From assembly GCA_003217735.2 (NCBI GenBank), contig CP031585.1, positions 1,165,501 to 1,229,500 of the forward strand: 64,000 nucleotides of DNA, written 5' to 3'. The DNA is from Marinibacterium anthonyi (GTDB taxonomy: Bacteria; Pseudomonadota; Alphaproteobacteria; Rhodobacterales; Rhodobacteraceae). Positions 1 to 8,467 of this stretch are shown here, piece after piece; position 1 is the first letter of the stretch; each line of letters begins with the position of its first letter. The notes beneath the pieces were generated by a model. The model was not told the origin of the DNA and did not search any database. It saw only the letters and a list, made by a program, of their open reading frames with translations. Made by a program: the position numbers and the translations under genes.

Positions 1-1
1 G

Positions 2-304
2 CGTTACGACACGCTGAACGTCAGCTTCCTCAGCCTGATCGAACGCATCGTCGAACGCTGCGGCATCTCCGACACCCCGCTCAGCTTCTGCGGCGAAGAC
101 GCCGGCCGCCCGGTCGAAGCCGTCTGTTTCGCCGCCATCGGCATCCGGTCGCTGTCGATGCGCCCGGCCTCCATCGGCCCGGTCAAAAGCCTGCTGATGC
201 GCTCTGACCTGGGCGCCCTGCGCCAGATCATCGCCGACGCGCGCCACCGTGGCGCCCAGACGGTGCGCCCCGCCGTGATGGACTGGCTGCGCACGGCGGA
301 TTGA
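2..304 (+). CDS. ptsP: PEP-protein phosphotransferase (EI-Ntr), C-terminal end
   Basis: Open from the left edge, about 100 codons, ending in TGA. It matches the C-terminus of the PEP-utilising enzyme family: the CGEDAGRP segment with its conserved Cys-Gly-Glu, then GIRSLSM and PASIGPVK, which line the PEP/catalytic barrel of enzyme I proteins. EI-Ntr starts the nitrogen phosphotransferase relay (PtsP to NPr to PtsN) in the cytoplasm. Only the tail is present, so the N-terminal GAF domain that separates PtsP from sugar-PTS enzyme I cannot be seen; PtsP is inferred because alphaproteobacteria of this type usually carry only that form. Confidence 0.8.
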   Translation, partial: RYDTLNVSFLSLIERIVERCGISDTPLSFCGEDAGRPVEAVCFAAIGIRSLSMRPASIGPVKSLLMRSDLGALRQIIADARHRGAQTVRPAVMDWLRTAD

Positions 305-316
305 TCGATCGCAGGA

Positions 317-943
317 TCAGGGCGCCGCGCCGTCGGGCATGTCGTCCCGGACCGTGGCGCGCAGCCCCGCGATCAGCGTGTGCAGGACGTCGCGCAGCCG
401 GGTCTCGATCGCTTCGGCGTCGGCATCCAGATATTCCAGCACCAGCCGCGGGTGGTTGAACCCGTACATCGCCGAATGAACCAGCAGGGCGGCATGGGCG
501 GGATCCTTCAGACCGGGGATCGCCTGGATCAGCAGCATGGCGATCTGATCGCGCCAGATGGCCTTGTGGTGTTGCACCACGTCACGCAGCCGGTCCGACG
601 CCTGGCAATAGGCCTCGTACAATTCGGGGTCCTTCACGGCCGCCTCGCGTTTCAGGCGCAGCCGCTGGATCAGCCAGTTTTCCAGCCGCACCTCGGGCGT
701 GCCGGGGCCGGTGACGGCGGCGCGCAAATCCTCCTGCGCCATGTCCAGCCAATGGCCCACCACCGCGTCCAGGATATCCGCCTTGCCCGAGAAATGGGCG
801 TAAAGCGCGGCATGGCTGACGCCCAGTTCCGCCGCGATGTCCGTGACGCGCAGCTTGCCGTAACCGACCGCCTTGATGCGGGCGTTGGCGACGTCGATCG
901 CACGTCGTTTAAGCTCTTGTGGGGGAAGCCCTGTTCGCGGCAT
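317..943 (-). CDS. TetR/AcrR family transcriptional repressor
   Basis: Protein of 208 aa. The N-terminal helix-turn-helix (about residues 24-52: VTDIAAELGVSHAALYAHF) is typical of TetR proteins, and the rest is a helical ligand-binding domain. The start chosen here has a GGAAGGT-type ribosome site about 8 bases upstream; a start 27 bases further upstream is open but lacks one. It is divergent from an MFS transporter, and a near-perfect 29-bp dyad lies between the two genes, so it very probably represses the transporter and itself until an inducing compound binds. The ligand is unknown. Confidence 0.9.
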   Translation of the reverse strand: MPRTGLPPQELKRRAIDVANARIKAVGYGKLRVTDIAAELGVSHAALYAHFSGKADILDAVVGHWLDMAQEDLRAAVTGPGTPEVRLENWLIQRLRLKREAAVKDPELYEAYCQASDRLRDVVQHHKAIWRDQIAMLLIQAIPGLKDPAHAALLVHSAMYGFNHPRLVLEYLDADAEAIETRLRDVLHTLIAGLRATVRDDMPDGAAP

Positions 944-987
944 CGCCGTGACCTTCCGATGTTGCGGCACGCTTGAATGTCTTCTTC

Positions 988-1016
988 TTACAAGTTACAG
1001 ATTTTGTAAATTGTAA
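988..1016. promoter_or_regulatory. Predicted TetR operator
   Basis: Dyad with 13-base arms, TTACAAGTTACAG and TTGTAAATTGTAA, separated by ATT; 11 of 13 positions are complementary. Each arm itself contains two TTACA/TGTAA units. It is AT-rich in a GC-rich background and centred in the gap between divergent tetR and MFS genes, which is the usual position for a TetR operator overlapping both promoters. Confidence 0.8.
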
Positions 1017-1041
1017 TCCCCCATATTCACAGGTGCCTCCC

Positions 1042-2226
1042 ATGGGTTCTCTTCTGAAGGACCGTCGCGCCGTCGCGTTGCTTCTTGCCGCCACGCTGAC
1101 GGTCATGTCCAATGCCATCATCAGCCCCGGACTGCCCGGGATCGAAGCTTATTTCGCCACGACCCCCAATGCCGATCTGCTGACTCGTCTGCTGATCACC
1201 GCGCCGTCGCTGACGGTTGCCATCATCGCGCCCTTTGCGGGGTTGCTGGTGGATCGCGTCGGGCGCAAGGCCATGCTGATGACCGGCTGCGCGCTGTTCG
1301 GCCTGGCCGGCAGCGCCGGTCTCTGGGCGCCGACCTTGCCTGTCCTTCTGGCGTCCCGCCTGGTCCTGGGCGTGGGCGTCGCCATGCTGATGACGGCGAT
1401 GACCGCGCTGGTGGCGCAGTATTTCCACGGGCCCGCACGGGGCAGGTTCATGGGCCTGCAGATGACCTTCATCAACTTCGGCGGGCTGATCTTCATCGCC
1501 GTGTCCGGGCAGCTGGCCAACCATTCGGCCTTCTATCCCTTCGCGCTGTACCTGGCCGGCCTGATCTACCTGCCGATCCTCTACGTCTGCCTGGATGAAC
1601 CGAAAAGCCATTCCCACGAAGACGGCAGCCACCCCACCGCGCAGGGCCAGGACGGCTGGCCGATGGTCCTTGCCCTGGGGCTGCTGCTCATGTCGCTGAC
1701 CTTCGCCACCTTCTACCTGCTGCCGACGCAGATGCCCTTCTACCTGGGGCAATTGGGCCATACAGACCCCAGTACGGCAGCCATGATGATGGTCTGCGTG
1801 ACCTTCGCCGCCGGCGCCATCGCCATGGTCTACCCGCGGCTGCGCGGCGCGCTGGGGCGCGGCGGCGTGCTGGGCGCGGGCTTTCTCCTGTTGGGCGCGG
1901 GCTTTCTGGTGATGAGCTACGTCGAGCAGGTACCCTTGATCGCCGCGGCGTCGCTTCTGGTCGGGATGGGGCCGGGCCTGATCGTGCCGACACTGATGAA
2001 TTCCACGCTGGACGCGGTGCCGATGCGCCATCACGGCATTGCCTCGGGCGCGTTGACCTTCAGCCTTTTCATCGGCCAGTTCATCTCGCCGATCCTGACG
2101 CAGCCGCTGATCAGGGCGGGCGGGTATCACATGGCCTTCATGGTCTTTGCCGCAGCGGCGCTGGTGGGCGTGGTGCTGGCCGTCGCGGTCTTTCGCGAAC
2201 GCGCCACGGGGTTGGCCCGCGCCTGA
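1042..2226 (+). CDS. MFS drug/metabolite efflux transporter
   Basis: Protein of 394 aa with about 12 hydrophobic helices. The family A-motif follows TM2 (GLLVDRVGRKAML), and the N-terminal half reads like a DHA1-type multidrug/metabolite exporter (SNAIISPGLPGIEAYF). It would act in the inner membrane as a proton antiporter. The start at 1042 is preferred over an in-frame ATG at 973, because 973 would place the operator inside the coding region and give a non-membrane leader. Divergence from a TetR gene suggests substrate-induced efflux; the substrate is unknown. Confidence 0.85.
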   Translation: MGSLLKDRRAVALLLAATLTVMSNAIISPGLPGIEAYFATTPNADLLTRLLITAPSLTVAIIAPFAGLLVDRVGRKAMLMTGCALFGLAGSAGLWAPTLPVLLASRLVLGVGVAMLMTAMTALVAQYFHGPARGRFMGLQMTFINFGGLIFIAVSGQLANHSAFYPFALYLAGLIYLPILYVCLDEPKSHSHEDGSHPTAQGQDGWPMVLALGLLLMSLTFATFYLLPTQMPFYLGQLGHTDPSTAAMMMVCVTFAAGAIAMVYPRLRGALGRGGVLGAGFLLLGAGFLVMSYVEQVPLIAAASLLVGMGPGLIVPTLMNSTLDAVPMRHHGIASGALTFSLFIGQFISPILTQPLIRAGGYHMAFMVFAAAALVGVVLAVAVFRERATGLARA

Positions 2227-2251
2227 ACGCGGCCGCCGTCGGGTTTGCCAG

Positions 2252-2278
2252 GGGCCGGTGCCTATGCGCCGGCCCTTT
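2252..2278 (+). terminator. Rho-independent terminator after MFS gene
   Basis: Ten-base stem (GGGCCGGTGC / GCGCCGGCCC, one G-T pair) with a CTAT loop, followed by TTT, 25 bases after the MFS stop codon. The T tract is short, so efficiency is uncertain. Confidence 0.6.
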
Positions 2279-2313
2279 CGCCATCCGATCGGGCCGCCCC
2301 TGTCCCGCGGGCC

Positions 2314-2343
2314 CCGCGACCCGGGGCAAGGCCCGGGTCGCGG
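2314..2343. repeat. Perfect 12-bp inverted repeat between convergent genes
   Basis: CCGCGACCCGGG and its exact complement flank a 6-base loop (GCAAGG). It lies between the convergent MFS and LysR genes. There is no T tract, so it may be a bidirectional transcript-end hairpin or a dispersed intergenic repeat unit. Counting copies of the arm in the genome would decide. Confidence 0.6.
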
Positions 2344-2452
2344 CACGAAGCGGACGTTCGCGCGCGCGACAGGGGATCGCGGGGCAGGATTTGGTAAGGG
2401 ATTGAACCGCCATGGAGCGCCGCGATCAACACGACCCGGATCTTCCCGATCC

Positions 2453-3394
2453 TCAGGCGCGCCCCGATGCAAAGTGTTCCGCCGCCGTGATACTGGTCAC
2501 GACATGGTCCGAGAACAGGTTCAGCCGAACCGGCAAGCGGTCCAGCGGAGGATAATAGAGCGTCAACCAGAGCTGCGGCGGGCGCCACTGCGGCAAGACA
2601 TGTTCCAGGGATCCGGTAGAAAGATCCGCATCCACCATGAAGCGCGGCAAGAGAACGATCCCCTGCCCGGAGCGCGCGAGTTCCGACATCAGCGCCGCGT
2701 TGTTTGCCGCAAGCACGCCCCCCGCCCGGTGCCTGTACTTGTCGCCCCGGTCCGTCTCAAGCTCCCATGTTTCGCTTCGACCCTGCGGATCGTGCGCGAT
2801 GCAAACATGGCTTTCAAGATCCCGGGCATGCCGCGGCTGTCCATTGGCCTTCAGATAGGTCGGAGACGCCACCAGAACCCTGTCGACCCGGCAGATCTTG
2901 CGCCAGATGCTCGACACCTCGCGGGGGGCCTGGCTGATCCGGATCGCCATGTCGAAACTGTCATCCACACTGGCCACGAAACTGTCGCTCAGCACGACAG
3001 AAAAGTTCACCTGCGGATGCAGGATCCGGAACTGTGATATGATCCCGGGCAGGGTCTGCGTTCCGAAAGCCAGCGGCGCGTTCAGGCGGATCAGACCCGC
3101 GGTATCCCCGTGGCGCTCCCGCAAGGTTTCGGTGGCACGCCCCAGGTTTTGCAGCAGCGGATCCACCTCGGCGGCATAATCGGCCCCGGCCGGCGTCAGG
3201 GACACCCGGCGCGTCGTGCGGATGAACAACTGCAGGCCCAGGCGATCTTCCAGCGCGGCGATGGACCGTGTCACCGATGGCGGCGGCAGGCCCAGTGCGC
3301 GCGCCGCGCCGACAAAGCTCTGCTCCTCGGCCACCGCCAGGAAGACCCGCAGTTCCTCTATCTCGCCCAAAGCGCCCGCTCCCGTCCCGATCAT
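2453..3394 (-). CDS. LysR family transcriptional regulator
   Basis: Protein of 313 aa, normal LysR length. The N-terminal winged helix (FLAVAEEQSFVGAARALGLP, then SVTRSIAALEDRLGLQLF) precedes a periplasmic-binding-like effector domain (from about residue 95). It is transcribed away from the ring-cleaving dioxygenase/pirin operon, with 138 bp between them, so it is the likely activator of that operon. The effector is presumably a quinone or aromatic compound; this is inferred from the neighbour only. Confidence 0.9.
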   Translation of the reverse strand: MIGTGAGALGEIEELRVFLAVAEEQSFVGAARALGLPPPSVTRSIAALEDRLGLQLFIRTTRRVSLTPAGADYAAEVDPLLQNLGRATETLRERHGDTAGLIRLNAPLAFGTQTLPGIISQFRILHPQVNFSVVLSDSFVASVDDSFDMAIRISQAPREVSSIWRKICRVDRVLVASPTYLKANGQPRHARDLESHVCIAHDPQGRSETWELETDRGDKYRHRAGGVLAANNAALMSELARSGQGIVLLPRFMVDADLSTGSLEHVLPQWRPPQLWLTLYYPPLDRLPVRLNLFSDHVVTSITAAEHFASGRA

Positions 3395-3532
3395 TCAATA
3401 CCTGCCGTCAGGGATCGGCAGAATGGGCGCATGATTACCCACGCAATATGAAATGGTGAATAACAAATTATACTTATTCAGTGAAATGATGTCAGGGCGC
3501 ATATTCCGGTGACAGATAACAGGAGAGCGACG

Positions 3533-4444
3533 ATGTCCCTTCCGATCAACGGCCTTCACCATGTCACTTCGCTGGCCTCGGATGCCCGCGTGAACAATGA
3601 TTTCTTCACCGGCACCCTTGGCCTGCGCCGGGTCAAGAAGACGGTCAACTTCGACGCGCCCGACACCTACCACCTGTATTACGGCGATGCCGCCGGCACC
3701 CCCGGCAGCGTGATGACCTATTTCCCCTTCGCCCACATGATGCCCGGCCGCGCCGGGGTGGGCGAGGTCGGCGAAACGGTCTTTGCCGTGCCCGAGGGCA
3801 GCCTGGACTTCTGGTCCGACCGCCTTGGCAGCACCGACAAGGTGACCCGTTTCGGCGAAACGCATTTGCGCTTTGCCGGCCCCGATGGCGACCGTTTCGC
3901 TTTGGTCGAAAGCGCGGATGCGCGCCACGGCTGGACCGGATCGGTCGGCGCGGATGAGGCGGTGCGCGGCTTCAAGGGCGCATCGATCAAGCTGCGCGAT
4001 GGCGGTGCCACGGGCGAGTTGCTGCGCTTCATGGGCTACGAGGCCGAGGCGACCGAAGGCGATGTCACCCGCTACCGGGTGCCGAACGGCAACGGCGCCG
4101 ATGTCGTCGACATCGAAGTCCTGCCGGGTGCGCCGCTGGCGCGGCAGGGCAGCGGATCGGTCCACCACATCGCCTTCTCGGTCCCCGACCGGGCGGCGCA
4201 GGACGTGGTGCGCAAGGCCATCGCCGACACCGGCTACCAGATCACGCCCCCGATCGACCGCGACTATTTCTGGGCGGTCTACTTCCGTACGCCCGGCGGG
4301 GTGCTGTTCGAAGTCGCCACGGCCGAACCCGGCTTTGACCGCGACGAGGCGCCCGAACATCTGGGCGAAACCCTGAAACTGCCGTTCCTGCACGAACGCC
4401 GCCGCTCGGCGATCGAGGCCCACCTTGATCCGATCGGCGCGTAA
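3533..4444 (+). CDS. Ring-cleaving dioxygenase (VOC/glyoxalase superfamily, MhqO/MhqA-like)
   Basis: Protein of 303 aa built from two vicinal-oxygen-chelate modules. Putative metal ligands are the His pair in LHHVTS near residue 9, the His in VHHIAFSV and the Glu in VLFEVAT. The family opens hydroquinone or catechol rings and is commonly induced by quinone stress. The start at 3533 follows AGGAGAG. It is first in an operon with a pirin gene 39 bp downstream, and divergent from a LysR regulator. Substrate is not predictable beyond a dihydroxylated aromatic ring. Confidence 0.85.
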   Translation: MSLPINGLHHVTSLASDARVNNDFFTGTLGLRRVKKTVNFDAPDTYHLYYGDAAGTPGSVMTYFPFAHMMPGRAGVGEVGETVFAVPEGSLDFWSDRLGSTDKVTRFGETHLRFAGPDGDRFALVESADARHGWTGSVGADEAVRGFKGASIKLRDGGATGELLRFMGYEAEATEGDVTRYRVPNGNGADVVDIEVLPGAPLARQGSGSVHHIAFSVPDRAAQDVVRKAIADTGYQITPPIDRDYFWAVYFRTPGGVLFEVATAEPGFDRDEAPEHLGETLKLPFLHERRRSAIEAHLDPIGA

Positions 4445-4483
4445 GACCGCCTTCGATTGCTGACTCCAAAGGAGGACAAAGCC

Positions 4484-5152
4484 ATGAACATGATCCACGA
4501 GAACATGAACCGGGGGCTGACCCGCAAGGGTTGGGCCGAGGCGCGGCACACCTTTTCCTTCGGCGACTTTCTTGACCCGACGCGCATGGGCTTTGCCCGG
4601 CTGCGGGTGCTGAACGAGGATTGGATCGTGCCCGGCGCGGGCTTTGCGCCGCATGACCACGCCGACATGGACATCCTGACGCTGGTCCTGTCGGGGCGCA
4701 TCCGGCACGACGACAGCCTGGGCAACCGGGCCGAAATCAGCCCCGGCGAGGTGCAGCTGATGCGCGCCGGCAGCGGCATCACCCATTCCGAGGTCAACGC
4801 CTCGGAGGAGGAAGCCGCCCATGTGCTGCAGATCTGGCTGATCCCCGACCGGCGCGGCGGCACGCCGGGCTACCAGTCCACGCCGCTGGCCCCCGGCCTT
4901 CTGGCGGGTCCGGACGGACCGCTGACGCTCGGCTCGGACAGCACGCTGCGCTACCTGCGCCCGACCGAGGGCGAAGAGACCGCGATCGAGCTGGCCCCCG
5001 GACGGGCCGTGTTCGTCCAGATCCTCGACGGCTTTGCCCTCATCGACGGTGAACGCGTGACCGCCGGCGACGGGCTGCAAATCACCACGACCCCGCCCGC
5101 CCTGCACTGGCAAAGCGACGGGGCCGCCCTGATCTTCGACATGCCTGCCTGA
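4484..5152 (+). CDS. Pirin family protein (bicupin)
   Basis: Protein of 222 aa. The N-terminal cupin carries the family iron ligands in PHDHADMD and GITHSEVNAS, followed by the C-terminal pirin domain. Some members have quercetin 2,3-dioxygenase activity; others act as redox sensors. The start follows a strong AAAGGAGG site. It sits second in the operon after the ring-cleaving dioxygenase, in line with a role in aromatic/quinone detoxification. Intact, unlike the second pirin of this cluster (5549). Confidence 0.88.
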   Translation: MNMIHENMNRGLTRKGWAEARHTFSFGDFLDPTRMGFARLRVLNEDWIVPGAGFAPHDHADMDILTLVLSGRIRHDDSLGNRAEISPGEVQLMRAGSGITHSEVNASEEEAAHVLQIWLIPDRRGGTPGYQSTPLAPGLLAGPDGPLTLGSDSTLRYLRPTEGEETAIELAPGRAVFVQILDGFALIDGERVTAGDGLQITTTPPALHWQSDGAALIFDMPA

Positions 5153-5163
5153 AAGAGGCCACG

Positions 5164-5544
5164 ATGACTGCCAAGACACCCCAGGGCGCAAGCGCCTGGA
5201 GCCCATTTCGCCAGAAGGCCTACCTTGTTCTCTGGGGTGCCACGGTGGTCTCGAACATCGGGACATGGATGAACGACGTGGGCGCCGGTTGGCTGATGAC
5301 CGACCTGGCGCCCTCGCCACAGATCGTCGCCGCCGTGCAGGCGGCGACAACGCTGCCGGTGTTCCTGTTTGCCGTGCTGGCGGGCGCGGTGGCCGACATC
5401 GTGGACCGGCGCAAACTGCTGCTGGTCGTCAATCTGGTGCTGTCGGTCGTCGGCCATGCCGAGGCCGGGATGCAGGCACAGATCCGCGCCCTTCTCGGTA
5501 CGCCGCCCGAAATCCATCACCTCATCACACCGACGAAAGGTTGA
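5164..5544 (+). pseudogene. Truncated MFS transporter with foreign tail (chimeric ORF)
   Basis: Residues 1-92 are the start of an MFS permease (SNIGTWMNDVGAGWLMTDLA, then AGAVADIVDRRKLLLV, the loop after TM2). At residue 93-94 the sequence switches to about 32 unrelated hydrophilic residues (HAEAGMQAQIRALLGTPPE...) and stops. Full-length relatives have about 400-530 residues, so some ten helices are missing. The likely cause is an in-frame deletion that joined the 5' part of the transporter gene to the 3' end of a neighbouring gene; I do not recognise the tail. It is not expected to transport anything. Confidence 0.75.
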
Positions 5545-5548
5545 TCCC

Positions 5549-6124
5549 ATGAGCTGGAACCCCACCCAGACCCCCGACTGCCCCGATGCCCTGCCCGAAA
5601 GCCTCGACTCGATCGACACCCTGATCATCCCGCGCACCCGCGACCTTGGCGGCTTCGTCGTCCGCCGCGCGCTGCCCGCGCCCAAGCGCCAGATGGTCGG
5701 GCCCTTCATCTTCTTCGACCAGATGGGCCCGGCCGAATTCCTCACCGGGGGCGGCATCGACGTGCGCCCGCATCCCCATATCGGGCTGGCCACGGTCACC
5801 TATCTTTACAAGGGCGAATTCCATCACCGCGACAGCACCGGCGCCGACCAGATGGTCTACCCGGGCGAGGTCAACTGGATGATCGCGGGCGGCGGCGTGA
5901 TCCATTCCGAACGCACCAGCGAAGACCTGAAGGCGATCACCGTGCCGGTGCTGGTCCTTCACGGCGACGATGACCAGATTGTCCCGATCGCCGATTCGGC
6001 GCTGAAGGCCATCGACCTGCTGGCGAACGGCACGCTGAAGACCTATCCGGGATTCCCGCACGGCATGCTGACCGTGAACGCCGATACGCTCAACGCGGAC
6101 CTGCTGGCCTTTGTCGAAGCCTGA
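5549..6124 (+). pseudogene. Pirin N-terminus fused to alpha/beta-hydrolase C-terminus (chimeric ORF)
   Basis: 191 codons. Residues 1-127 are a pirin N-terminal domain with iron ligands (VRPHPHIGLA, GGGVIHSERT). From about residue 130 it becomes the last third of a non-haem chloroperoxidase-like alpha/beta hydrolase (VPVLVLHGDDDQIVPIA with the acid Asp, and PGFPHGM with the catalytic His). The hydrolase nucleophile serine and the pirin C-domain are both absent. The reading frame is uninterrupted across the junction, so a fusion protein could be made, but neither parent activity is likely. It is the second deletion joint in a row, directly after 5164-5544. Confidence 0.8.
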
Positions 6125-6233
6125 CGCGACCGTCCCGGGCTGGATGTCGTCCCGCCCGGGACTTCATATGCCAAAGCACCTTCAGCGAACGGCTTGGGGT
6201 GCCACGGCGGGCGCATGACCGCCGCGTGCCCGG

Positions 6234-6536
6234 TCAGCGTTGTATGACATCCGCCCAATCTGGATGGCGCAACGCCTGCGAACGGACGAACGGACACAGC
6301 GGCACGATCCGCTGGCCCTTGGCGCGCGCCTCCGCCACGAGGTGTTCCGCCAGGGCGGCCGCAACCCCGCGACCGCGCATCGTTTCAGGAACATGGGTGT
6401 GGTCCGCGATGATCAGCACATCGGACACCTTGGAAATCGTCAGCTCTCCTTCGCCGTCGACACCATCGATGCGCGCGACATACCGCCCCTTCGTCTCGCC
6501 ATCCTTGTACGAGATCACAATCTCTGCATTCGTCAT
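6234..6536 (-). CDS. Small GNAT-like N-acetyltransferase (COG2388 type)
   Basis: Protein of 100 aa, the usual size of the short YjdJ/COG2388 acetyltransferases. The acetyl-CoA pyrophosphate loop appears as PETMRGRGVAAALAEHLV (the R/Q-x-x-G-x-G/A signature), and the C-terminal VPLCPFVRS is characteristic. Substrate unknown. It stands alone, convergent with the chimeric pirin ORF. Confidence 0.85.
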   Translation of the reverse strand: MTNAEIVISYKDGETKGRYVARIDGVDGEGELTISKVSDVLIIADHTHVPETMRGRGVAAALAEHLVAEARAKGQRIVPLCPFVRSQALRHPDWADVIQR

Positions 6537-7432
6537 TTGTTTTTCCAGTTTCCGCTAGATCGAGGCAGTCGCTTTGCGAATGGCCTTTGTGATGCCCAAT
6601 CTGTGCCGGGCGGGCATGACGATCTTGAATGTTTGCCCCAACACCCGTTTCACGGCGCTCCTTTGCTGGCAGGCGACGCAACGACCTTGATCCGTCGGCT
6701 CGATCTCTTTGCCGGGACCGTTCCGCTGTCCGGGCAACACGATGACCTCCGCCAAGGCCGCCATCCGCTCAGCAGCGATTGACGCCATGAAAATGGTCCG
6801 GTCGGCAGGGGCGGATGCCGCGCCAAGGACGGGGGACGAAAAGGGCTTGCAGGTGACGATCGCCGGGGCTGGCACAGACGGCCCCGGGGCCGCGATCAGC
6901 GATGTGACGCAAACGTCAAATCTGCCTGGCGTCTCGCAATCAGAACGGGGCGCAAACCCGTCGATCCGGTCGCTGTCGCGTGACGTTCACCACCATCGCC
7001 CGACGCGGGACAGGGGGGGCGACACGCTGTCCCGGCCCTGCTCAGGCGCAGCATTGACCACAGGGTTATCCACAGCCCTGTCCCCAGTCGCTCGCGGTTG
7101 TCCGGGCGCCAGATCCGGTCCGGAACCTGAGGAAAATCGAACTTTTCGCGTCGTCTTGTCTACAGGATCTGCCCGATTTCTTGCTGGTGGTAGAGTTTTC
7201 ATCCGGGTTATCCACAGGCATCGGTGCAACAAGTGCCCGCCTCTGTGGAAAAGCGGCCCGGGGCACCCGCAATGAATCCCCAGGCACACGCCCTGCCGGC
7301 GCCGCCGCCCCAAGGTGACGGGCAAGTGTTACCAGCAGGTAAATTCGCCTCTGTAACCTATTGAAAAATATAGGCCGCCAAAGTGTCCCACGCGTGGGAC
7401 ATCCCCATTCCACATGGCCGTCCCCCACGCCT
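6537..7432. other. Gene-free 0.9 kb segment with DnaA-box cluster
   Basis: No convincing coding sequence on either strand; the open frames are low-complexity shadows. It contains two perfect DnaA boxes TTATCCACA (7066-7074 and 7208-7216), a one-mismatch box TTTTCCACA on the minus strand (7244-7252), two weaker ones (7054-7062, 7156-7164), a short AT-rich stretch (7350-7373) and an 18-bp perfect palindrome (7384-7401). Such a combination is seen at replication origins or at DnaA-regulated/titration sites. The usual alphaproteobacterial origin neighbours (hemE, parAB, gidAB, dnaA) are not in this window. Confidence 0.5.
7384..7401. repeat. 18-bp perfect palindrome, parS-like form
   Basis: TGTCCCACG followed directly by its exact complement. 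The outline TGT..CACG..TG..ACA resembles ParB parS sites (16 bp, centre CG), but here the centre is CGCG and the length 18, so it is not a canonical parS. It lies just upstream of the metallo-hydrolase gene terminus and downstream of the DnaA boxes. Confidence 0.55.
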
Positions 7433-8209
7433 TCACCCGCCCCAGAGCCCCTCATGATCGGCGATGATCCCGGCCATCCTCTCGGCCCCGAAGCTCCCGT
7501 TGTGGCCGCCATGAACCACCCCGACCGCCAGCCCCTTCAGCTTGCCAAAGGTCTCCCGATACGCCTCGATGCTCGTCCCGGGCCCCTCGTAAATCAGGGT
7601 CCCGTCATAGATCGCATCGCCCGCAAACAGCGTCCCCGTCCCGCTTTCCCACAGCCCGATCCCGCCCGGCGAATGCCCCGGCAGGTGGATCACCTCAAAG
7701 CTCCGGTCGCCCAGATCCACCCGGTCGCCTTCCTCCAGCAGCCCCGTCGCCGCCGCCCCCCTCAACCGATAGCCTGCCGGATCGTAGCCCTCGAACGGCA
7801 GCGCATGCAGCAGCACCTCCTCCTGCGGCGCCACGAAGTCCCTGACCCAGTCCGGCAGATCCTTTCGCAGGATCGACGTGATCGCCGACGGCGCCGCCAT
7901 CTCATCGGCCTCGATCGGATGCACCAGCCGGGTGTCGAATTCATGCACGCCCCCGATGTGATCGATATGGGTGTGGGTCGACACGCAGACGACATCCTTC
8001 CCCGGATCCGCCCGCAGGCTGTCCACGAAGGGCCTCAGCGGGATCACCCCGCAGCCGGTATCCACGATCATGTCCCGCTCCGCCCCTTCGACCAGGAACA
8101 TGTTCGCCCGGATCAGCAGGTGCGCGTGCGGCTCGCAGATCCGCGTCACCCCCGGCGCGACCTTCGTCGAGGAAAACCAGGTGTCGGCAACAGGCAAGGT
8201 CATGGGCAT
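7433..8209 (-). CDS. MBL-fold metallo-hydrolase
   Basis: Protein of 258 aa. The zinc signature HTHIDHIGG (about residues 78-86) is the H-x-H-x-D-H motif of the metallo-beta-lactamase fold. Further ligands are the His in LPGHSPGG and the Asp in FAGDAIYDG, and a His is present near the C-terminus (VVHGGHNGSF). Probably a cytoplasmic hydrolase of thioester or lactone type; the substrate cannot be told. Divergent from a LysR gene, with a 258-bp gap. Confidence 0.88.
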   Translation of the reverse strand: MPMTLPVADTWFSSTKVAPGVTRICEPHAHLLIRANMFLVEGAERDMIVDTGCGVIPLRPFVDSLRADPGKDVVCVSTHTHIDHIGGVHEFDTRLVHPIEADEMAAPSAITSILRKDLPDWVRDFVAPQEEVLLHALPFEGYDPAGYRLRGAAATGLLEEGDRVDLGDRSFEVIHLPGHSPGGIGLWESGTGTLFAGDAIYDGTLIYEGPGTSIEAYRETFGKLKGLAVGVVHGGHNGSFGAERMAGIIADHEGLWGG

Positions 8210-8467
8210 GGATCCGCTGGGTCAAATGTCGCGGGCACGCTGGCCGCATGGCCCGGCAGGGTCAAGGCCGGAACCAGGCGGGCCCAGGCGGGGGCAGGGC
8301 GGTCGGAAGAAACAGCCATCATGCGCCCCACCGCCGCGCGGCCGCCCGAGGCGCGGGAGCACGCGCGCAAAGCGGCGCCCGAGGGCCGAACAAGCACGCT
8401 TCCTGCTGGCCGTGGCGGACATTCTCATTTATACTGAAATCAAATAAGAAACGGGGACTTATCGGCT

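Noticed and set aside
1027-2472. Very long minus-strand ORF opposite the MFS gene (also 3395-5350, 13125-14936, 14699-16696 minus and 11236-12930, 58586-60658 plus)
   Set aside because: Shadow frames of GC-rich genes: Arg/Gly/His-rich, no domains, and the opposite strand encodes clear protein families with ribosome sites.
6555-7275. ORFs in the gap between the GNAT gene and the metallo-hydrolase
   Set aside because: Low-complexity, no ribosome site or domain, and they overlap DnaA boxes; treated as non-coding.
7384-7401. Canonical ParB parS site
   Set aside because: Length 18 and centre CGCG differ from the 16-bp parS consensus, and no parAB genes are nearby; kept only as a parS-like palindrome.
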